26,070 nt of DNA, from assembly GCA_900547655.1 (NCBI GenBank), contig URHQ01000023.1:1-26070 (forward strand), read 5' to 3'. The DNA comes from an uncultured Collinsella sp. Its GTDB lineage: Bacteria; Actinomycetota; Coriobacteriia; Coriobacteriales; Coriobacteriaceae. The notes below the pieces were generated by a model. It was not told the DNA's origin and did not search any database. It saw nothing but the letters and a program-made list of their open reading frames with translations. Made by a program: the position numbers and the translations under genes. Positions 21,397 through 26,070 of this stretch are shown here, piece by piece; position 1 is the first letter of the stretch; every line of letters begins with the position of its first letter.

Positions 21397-21405
21397 TGCG
21401 ATAAT
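21397..21405 (+). promoter_or_regulatory. Extended -10 element of the degV promoter
   Basis: TGCGATAAT has the TGn extended -10 form and lies 28 nt before the degV start. No good -35 hexamer is present, so activation or control through the inverted repeat just upstream is plausible. Apart from this, the repeats and an 11-bp direct repeat GGTGGAGACGA (21264 and 21311), the 21114-21433 gap shows nothing. Confidence 0.4.
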
Positions 21406-21433
21406 TTGCGCAGCAATGAGTAAGGAGCCTCAT

Positions 21434-22324
21434 ATGAGTGATTTTGTCCTGACCTGTGAATCCGCCGCCGACCGAACCCGTGAGTTCTTTGAATCGCGCA
21501 ATATTCCCGTCGCGTATTTTCATTACGAGATCGACGATGTTGTCTATACGGACGATCTGTATCAGTCGATTACGCCGGACGAGTTTTTTGCCCAGATTGC
21601 CGCGGGCGCCATGCCCAAGACGTCTCAGGTGAGCGTGGGCGAGTACGAGGAGTTTTGGGAGCCGTTTGTTGCCGAGGGTAAAGACGTGCTGCACCTGACG
21701 TTGTCGTCGGGTATTTCGGGCACGTATGGATCGGCCTGCGTCGCGGCGCAGATGCTCGCGGATCGCTATCCCCAGGGCGGCAAGGTGCGCGTCATCGATT
21801 CGCTGGGGGCGTCTTCGGGCTTTGGTCTGTTGCTGGAATATGCCGCCGACGTGCGCGATAGCGGGGCTTCACTCGACGAGACGGCTGCCTGGATCGAGGA
21901 GCACAAGCTCAACCTGCACCACTGGTTCTTCTCGACCGATCTGTCGAGCTACCTGCGCGGCGGTCGCATTTCGGCCGCGAGCGCGATCATCGGCACGGCG
22001 CTTAAGATTTGCCCGCTTATGACGGTCGATTGCGAAGGTAAGCTGTCGCCACGTGAGAAGATTCGCACTAAGAAGCGCGCGATTTCCGAGATGGCTAAGA
22101 CCATGATGGCACACGTACAGGACGGTCCGGATTATTCGGGTAAGTGCATCATGTCGCACTCGGCGTGCCGCGAGGATGCCGAGGCGGTCGCGGCGCTGAT
22201 TGAGGAACAGGTTCCGCAGCTTAAAGGCAAGATTGAGATCAATGACATCGGTACTCTGATTGGCTCGCATACCGGACCTGGTACGGTGGCGCTCTTCTTT
22301 ATGGGCGACAAGCGCGTGGATTAA
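21434..22324 (+). CDS. DegV-family fatty acid-binding protein
   Basis: The protein has 296 residues. The ATG at 21434 has AAGGAG 6 nt upstream; an in-frame ATG at 21416 precedes that site. DegV landmarks are ESAADRTREFF at the start, MPKTSQVSVGEYEEFW (the family's P.TSQ segment), LTLSSGISGTYGSA, LRGGRISAASA and, near the end, IGSHTGPGTVALFFMG. DegV/FakB proteins bind a fatty acid in the cytoplasm and in characterised systems present it to a fatty-acid kinase (FakA). No fakA lies in the window. The gene is monocistronic, behind a candidate operator, and shares a terminator region with the convergent gene. Confidence 0.94.
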   Translation: MSDFVLTCESAADRTREFFESRNIPVAYFHYEIDDVVYTDDLYQSITPDEFFAQIAAGAMPKTSQVSVGEYEEFWEPFVAEGKDVLHLTLSSGISGTYGSACVAAQMLADRYPQGGKVRVIDSLGASSGFGLLLEYAADVRDSGASLDETAAWIEEHKLNLHHWFFSTDLSSYLRGGRISAASAIIGTALKICPLMTVDCEGKLSPREKIRTKKRAISEMAKTMMAHVQDGPDYSGKCIMSHSACREDAEAVAALIEEQVPQLKGKIEINDIGTLIGSHTGPGTVALFFMGDKRVD

Positions 22325-22383
22325 CGTTCGTGGGCTGGCTGACAGTTTTAACCGCTGCGCCTGTCCCTCCTGACATTCGATAA

Positions 22384-22424
22384 CAGAAAGGGCCCGTTCC
22401 GTTGTTTGTGGAGCGGGCCTTGCT
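22384..22424. terminator. Bidirectional terminator between degV and the TIM-barrel gene
   Basis: GGCCCGTTCC pairs with GGAGCGGGCC (one T-G pair). The plus side continues TTGCTGTTG and the minus side CTTTCTGTT. It lies between two converging genes. Confidence 0.65.
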
Positions 22425-22431
22425 GTTGCGG

Positions 22432-23523
22432 CTAGCGTTTCTTTCCGCGGAAGAAGAAGCCGTGCAGTGACGGCTTGAGGCCGCGATTGGCGCGATGCTC
22501 CTCGACGCGCTCGTGGATCGAAGCGACGCGCTCGATGACTTCGTCGGGAATCGGCACGTCGGGATTCATGTTCTCGACCTGGCTGACCTCGGCGGCGGCG
22601 ACCTGGTTGATAATGGGCACGTCGTCGCGCGAGATGACAGGTGTGGCGTCTTCTTTCATCTTGCGATAACGCTGCATCATGTCGGTCTGTAGCTGCTGGG
22701 CCGAAGGCGGCGTCCAGATGATGGCGTTGGCGCCGGCGGCGATGGTTTCACGGATGCTCTCTGGCGTCTTGCCGCCCGGCGCGATGAGCGGCAGGTTGGG
22801 ATAGTGCTCGCGCAGCTCGCGTAGGACCTGGGGCGTGTTCTTGCCGGCGGCGATGTTGAGAATCTTGGCGCCGACGCGCACCTTGGCGTGGGCATCGTCG
22901 TCGCAGCGAACGACCGTGGCGATGACGGGGATGTCGGCGATGTTGGTGATGTGCTCTACCATCTCGGCAGTAGCGGGGGAGTTGACCACGCAGCCTGCCG
23001 CGCCCTGCATCTCGGAGACGGCTGCCATCTGCACGGAGCGCTTACCGGTCGTAGTTCCGCCGCCCACGCCTACAAAGACCGGGCACTCGGCGACGGTCAA
23101 CAGTGCCTGCGTAATGGCGGGCTGCGGCGTGAAAGGGTAGACCGCAAAGACGGCGTCGGCGTTGGAGTTGCGGATAACCGCGACATCGGTGGTGTAGATG
23201 AGCGATTTGATACGACGGCCGAAGAGCGTAAAGCCGCTGGCCTCCTCGATCTCGTCGGGCATGCGGAGGGCCGCCTTGCGCAGGCGCCCGTCGATGGGCA
23301 GCGGCTCCATGGGCAAAAGGCCGTTGGGGGTCACGGCTACCTGGGGCTCGGTGAACTCGTCTGCGAGCTCGACCTCGGAGAAATCGACCGAGGCGACGAT
23401 GTCCTCGTGAACCTCGGCGGGCACATCGATGGGAGCTTGGCCGTTTGCCGCGGCAGGCGTGTCGAAGGAGCTGGTGCCGACGAAGGCGTCGACGCGCTCA
23501 TTTAGATCGTTGAGGGTATCCAT
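22432..23523 (-). CDS. Predicted TIM-barrel hydrolase-like protein
   Basis: The protein has 363 residues and starts at the ATG at 23523 with a weak site. The central part, about 95-290, has the repeating strand-helix pattern of a TIM barrel: KSLIYTTDVAVIRN, ADAVFAVYPFTPQPAITQA, PVFVGVGGGTTTGKRS, PVIATVV, AKILNIAAGKN and LIAPGGKTPESI, then AGANAIIWTPPS. The GVGGGTT and APGGKT loops look like phosphate-binding loops. Similar barrels in Firmicutes and Coriobacteria are often labelled only 'hydrolase'. This one carries an acidic N-terminal extension of about 95 residues and a C-terminal extension of about 75. No signal peptide is seen. The gene stands alone. The fold is fairly confident; the reaction is unknown. 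Confidence 0.75.
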   Translation of the reverse strand: MDTLNDLNERVDAFVGTSSFDTPAAANGQAPIDVPAEVHEDIVASVDFSEVELADEFTEPQVAVTPNGLLPMEPLPIDGRLRKAALRMPDEIEEASGFTLFGRRIKSLIYTTDVAVIRNSNADAVFAVYPFTPQPAITQALLTVAECPVFVGVGGGTTTGKRSVQMAAVSEMQGAAGCVVNSPATAEMVEHITNIADIPVIATVVRCDDDAHAKVRVGAKILNIAAGKNTPQVLRELREHYPNLPLIAPGGKTPESIRETIAAGANAIIWTPPSAQQLQTDMMQRYRKMKEDATPVISRDDVPIINQVAAAEVSQVENMNPDVPIPDEVIERVASIHERVEEHRANRGLKPSLHGFFFRGKKR

Positions 23524-23714
23524 GGAAGCTCGATTCTATGTGATAACGGCCGGCGCGATGCAGCCGGAATTGCGAATGCTAAATCGTTTGACGAGTTGAT
23601 TTTTCCCCGCCGCGCCATCCGTTAGACCGAAGGGCCGGCGAACGTGAAGGAGCTGTGGTGGCGGGTATCGAGGTGCTATCTTGAAAGTCCCGTTTAAAAG
23701 AGAGGTGACGCGGT

Positions 23715-23885
23715 ATGGAATTGACAGCAATGTTTGGCTCGATTGGCCTGTGTGTGGCCGCAATCGTTGCCGCCGCGGTCATCTACTTTGTGGTCACGGC
23801 CATTAAGGGCAAAAGGGCCGAACGCAAGGACCGCGCGATGCTTAAACAGCATCGCGACCAGCAGGGCAAACGCGCACAGAGATAG
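23715..23885 (+). CDS. Small single-pass membrane protein (56 aa)
   Basis: The frame begins MELTAMFGS, has a membrane helix (LCVAAIVAAAVIYFVVTA) and ends in a strongly basic cytoplasmic tail (KGKRAERKDRAMLKQHRDQ, ending RAQR). GAGGTGA lies 6-7 nt upstream of the ATG, and codon use matches the neighbours. The positive tail indicates the C-terminus is inside. Such small membrane proteins often modulate larger complexes, but no partner is visible: neighbours on both sides face the other way. It is convergent with the RNA methyltransferase gene and divergent from the TIM-barrel gene. Confidence 0.75.
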   Translation: MELTAMFGSIGLCVAAIVAAAVIYFVVTAIKGKRAERKDRAMLKQHRDQQGKRAQR

Positions 23886-23909
23886 CTTGTTGAGTTTTGG
23901 ATCCGTGCG

Positions 23910-25013
23910 CTAGCTGCGTTTTCGGATCAGGGCAATGTAGAAGCCCTCAAAGTCGCGGCTAGGCGGAATGGTGAGCGTGCCGGGCAGGCCGTTGGCGATG
24001 GCCGATACCTGACCCGCGGCAATGGCCTCGGTCAGAGCGTTGGACTCGACGCGCGGCTCCTCGCCGGCTTCCTGGGCGCGGCGTGCTTCGCTTTCGCTCG
24101 GCGTGCCGTCAAGGGGGATGAGCTCGCAGTCCATATGCTTGTCGAGGGCCTCTTGCAGGGCGTCCTCGTTTTCCTGCGGCATGATCGAACAAGTGGAATA
24201 GACGAGCGTGCCGCCCGGCTTGAGGGTACCCATGGCGCGGTCCAGAAGCGCGCGCTGCGAGCGGGCGCACTTGCTCAGCAACTGCTCGGTCAGGCCGCGC
24301 AGGCTTTTCTCGTTGCCGCTGATGACGGTGCCCGTGCCGGTGCAGGGAGCGTCGAGCAGGATGCGGTCGAAGCGGAAGAACTCGTCGAGCTCGCGTGCGT
24401 CGATGCGCATGACGGGCACGTTTTTGGCACCCTGGCGATGGAGGTTTGATTCGAGCTTCTCGGCGCGGGGGATGTTCATCTCACAGGCGGTGAGGTGTGC
24501 CTGTCCCTGCGTGAGGGCGGCGATCTGCGTCGTCTTGCCGCCAGGGGCTGCGCACATGTCCAGGATGTCCTCGCCTGCCTGGGCGCCCAGGACCAACGGC
24601 GGCATCATGGATGACAGGCTCTGCAGGTAGATCTTGCCGTCGCGGTAGATGTCGAGGTCCCACAGATCGGAAACCTGGGCCTCGGGCAGGATAAAGGCGT
24701 CTGGGTACCAGGCGACGGGGTTGTGGGCGATGCCGGCTGCATCGAGCGCCGCAGCGATGTCCTCGGCGGTCGCCTTGAGCGTGTTGGCGCGCAGTGTGAC
24801 CGGGCGTGCGGCTGCGGCACCGAAGCCCTCGATCATGAGCTCGGCATCGGCGGGCGCATAGGCGCCGGCGACCGTGTCGACCATAAAGCGCGGCAGGTCG
24901 GCGGCGGAGTGTTGGGCGGCAAGCTGGTCGGAAAGCTCGGTAGCAGCAAACTGCCTGAGCTTGAGCTCGGCCTTGACCTGCTTTTTCTGCTTACGACGAC
25001 GCGGCTTGGACAT
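23910..25013 (-). CDS. RsmB/RsmF-type RNA m5C methyltransferase
   Basis: The protein has 367 residues; the start has GGAAGGAA about 8 nt upstream. The N-terminus is strongly basic (MSKPRRRKQKKQVK). A PUA-like or RNA-binding region reads RPVTLRANTLKA at 70-81. The SAM-binding motif is DMCAAPGGKTTQ at 152-163. Catalytic motif IV is LDAPCTGTGT (220-229) with Cys224, and motif VI is VYSTCS (271-276) with the second conserved Cys. Both cysteines of the NSUN/RsmB/RsmF fold are present. It would methylate cytosine-5 in rRNA or tRNA in the cytoplasm. There is no NusB-like domain as in RsmB, so it is nearer RsmF/YebU-type enzymes, though shorter. It lies 37 nt downstream of the MetRS-like gene and is probably co-transcribed with it. 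Confidence 0.9.
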   Translation of the reverse strand: MSKPRRRKQKKQVKAELKLRQFAATELSDQLAAQHSAADLPRFMVDTVAGAYAPADAELMIEGFGAAAARPVTLRANTLKATAEDIAAALDAAGIAHNPVAWYPDAFILPEAQVSDLWDLDIYRDGKIYLQSLSSMMPPLVLGAQAGEDILDMCAAPGGKTTQIAALTQGQAHLTACEMNIPRAEKLESNLHRQGAKNVPVMRIDARELDEFFRFDRILLDAPCTGTGTVISGNEKSLRGLTEQLLSKCARSQRALLDRAMGTLKPGGTLVYSTCSIMPQENEDALQEALDKHMDCELIPLDGTPSESEARRAQEAGEEPRVESNALTEAIAAGQVSAIANGLPGTLTIPPSRDFEGFYIALIRKRS

Positions 25014-25050
25014 CCGTCTTTCCTTCCCATTCCATTACATGTCGAGTGTT

Positions 25051-26070
25051 TTAGTACTGGCTCTCGTGCTTGCTGAAGAAGTCGAAGCGCGGGGGCAGCG
25101 GCTTCACGCGGTGCTCGCCGGGCTTCTCGCCCAGGCTCTCCACGAACTCGTCCGTGGAGGCAAAGATGTTGTCCCAGCTAAAGAAGGCGACCGGGTCAAC
25201 GTCGAAGTACTCGCAGATGAGCTCGCAGCCGGCCGGCACGATGCCGTGCATGAGCACGGTCGCCACGCGCAGCTCGGTGAAGGCGTCGACGAGGGCCTGC
25301 GTCATGGCGGCGTCTGCCTCGTTACCCTCGAGCTTGTTGGCGGCCTTGGAGGCGTCGCTCCAGCGCTTGTTGGCGGCGCGCAGGTAGTCGTCGCACACGG
25401 CAAGCGCGCGGTGCGTCTCGAACTTGTACATGGCCTGCTCAAAGGCGAGGGCTGCCTGCTGGGCGGCTTCGACCACGGTGTCAGAAGCGGCACCGGCGGG
25501 GATGCAGCCGTTGCGGTAGGGGCTCTCGTCGCCTTCCTTGACGGCGACGCCGTAGAAGCAGCTGCGGGCCAGGCGGTTGAAGACGCCGGTCAAAAGGGCG
25601 CTTTCCTTAAGGGCCGGATCGATGACGCGCTTGTCGTCGCAGGCGTGCACCTCGTTGCCGTCCTTGTCCTTGCCGGTCACGCGGGTGTCGTATGCCTTGG
25701 GGCTAAAGCTCACCGGCTTCTCGGACAGGCCGAGCGACAGCCAGTGCGCGCGCATCTGCTCGCAGGTGTAGTGGTTGAGCAGGTCGTCTGCCGGCGGGGG
25801 AGGCGTCTGCGAGGACGAGCTTGCCTTTTTGCCCATGTAGAGCAGGTGGTAGCAGGCGCTGACGGTGCTCTGCGTGAGGTTCCAACCCAGGGCCTCCCAC
25901 ATGGCGGTCTGCGCGATGCAATAGAAGTAGATGTTGTCCTGGCCAATGAACTGGTAGATTTGTGCGTCATCCGAGCACCACCAGTCGCGCCAGTCGAGCG
26001 AGCTGTGCTGGTAGGTGGGCGCGGGGACCTGCGTGGAATCGGCGGCGGGCTCGCCCATGAGGGCGGCATC
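25051..26070 (-). CDS. MetRS-like class I tRNA ligase family protein, C-terminal part (partial)
   Basis: The frame is open to the right edge, so only the last 339 residues are seen; ATG 26058 is internal. DWWCSDDAQIYQFIGQDNIYFYC matches the methionyl-tRNA synthetase segment W....V..YQFIGKDN(I/V)xFH. After YHLLYMG, where MetRS has the KMSKS loop, this protein reads GKKASSSSQTPPPP: the pattern is K-A-S-S-S, without the second Lys. The usual helical anticodon-binding region follows (LLNHYTCEQMRAHWLSLGL, then GVFNRLARSCFYGV), ending DFFSKHESQY. Whether it still charges tRNA is doubtful. It may be a MetRS paralog with another role. The catalytic HIGH region lies outside the window. It probably heads an operon with the downstream RNA methyltransferase gene. 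Confidence 0.8.
   Translation of the reverse strand, partial: DAALMGEPAADSTQVPAPTYQHSSLDWRDWWCSDDAQIYQFIGQDNIYFYCIAQTAMWEALGWNLTQSTVSACYHLLYMGKKASSSSQTPPPPADDLLNHYTCEQMRAHWLSLGLSEKPVSFSPKAYDTRVTGKDKDGNEVHACDDKRVIDPALKESALLTGVFNRLARSCFYGVAVKEGDESPYRNGCIPAGAASDTVVEAAQQAALAFEQAMYKFETHRALAVCDDYLRAANKRWSDASKAANKLEGNEADAAMTQALVDAFTELRVATVLMHGIVPAGCELICEYFDVDPVAFFSWDNIFASTDEFVESLGEKPGEHRVKPLPPRFDFFSKHESQY

Noticed and set aside
21239..21694. 151-codon minus-strand frame upstream of degV
   Set aside because: It overlaps the 5' end of degV and its promoter region. There is no ribosome binding site and the product is motif-free.

Overview
This GC-rich window most resembles a Coriobacteriia gut actinobacterium close to Collinsella. 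That placement is an inference from gene content and protein style: tandem GtrA proteins, class III fructose-bisphosphatase, C69 dipeptidase, Ser/Lys/Asp- and Gly-rich surface proteins, and strong AAGGAGG-type ribosome binding sites. I could not run a database search. I see no tRNA, rRNA, CRISPR array, transposase or phage gene.

Left part (1-7.2 kb): the start of a probable cation-efflux transporter (minus), a double zinc-ribbon protein (plus), an orphan YhcG/DUF1016 PD-(D/E)XK nuclease (minus), a small PH-like protein (plus), a large Tat-exported PI-PLC-like surface protein (minus) and a lipoprotein (minus). The 460-bp gap after the lipoprotein holds a 19-bp repeat, an orphan minus-strand terminator and a hairpin.

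Middle (7.2-12.8 kb): a two-gene folate C1 unit pairs a cyclodeaminase/cyclohydrolase-family protein with a FolD whose cyclohydrolase residues are replaced. Next comes a 239-bp AT-rich element with near-identical inverted ends that carry two convergent micro-ORFs. It is followed by a C69 dipeptidase and a phasin-like protein paired with a UbiB/AarF kinase.

Central highlight (12.9-18.0 kb): a cobalamin-riboswitch-like leader precedes two membrane-anchored surface proteins, and a strong terminator ends the unit. The first protein has four tandem DUF4430 (transcobalamin C-terminal-like) domains, a PQQ-type beta-propeller, an InlB-type repeat and a membrane anchor. The second is a single-pass protein ending in one DUF4430 domain. 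Together they suggest a B12-repressed system for capturing corrinoids at the cell surface.

Right part (18.0-26.1 kb): two GtrA paralogs and class III fructose-1,6-bisphosphatase (minus), a DegV-family lipid-binding protein (plus) behind a long inverted repeat, a TIM-barrel protein (minus), a 56-aa membrane protein (plus), an RsmB/RsmF-type RNA m5C methyltransferase (minus), and the C-terminal part of a MetRS-like class I tRNA ligase with a degenerate KMSKS loop (minus, runs off the edge).
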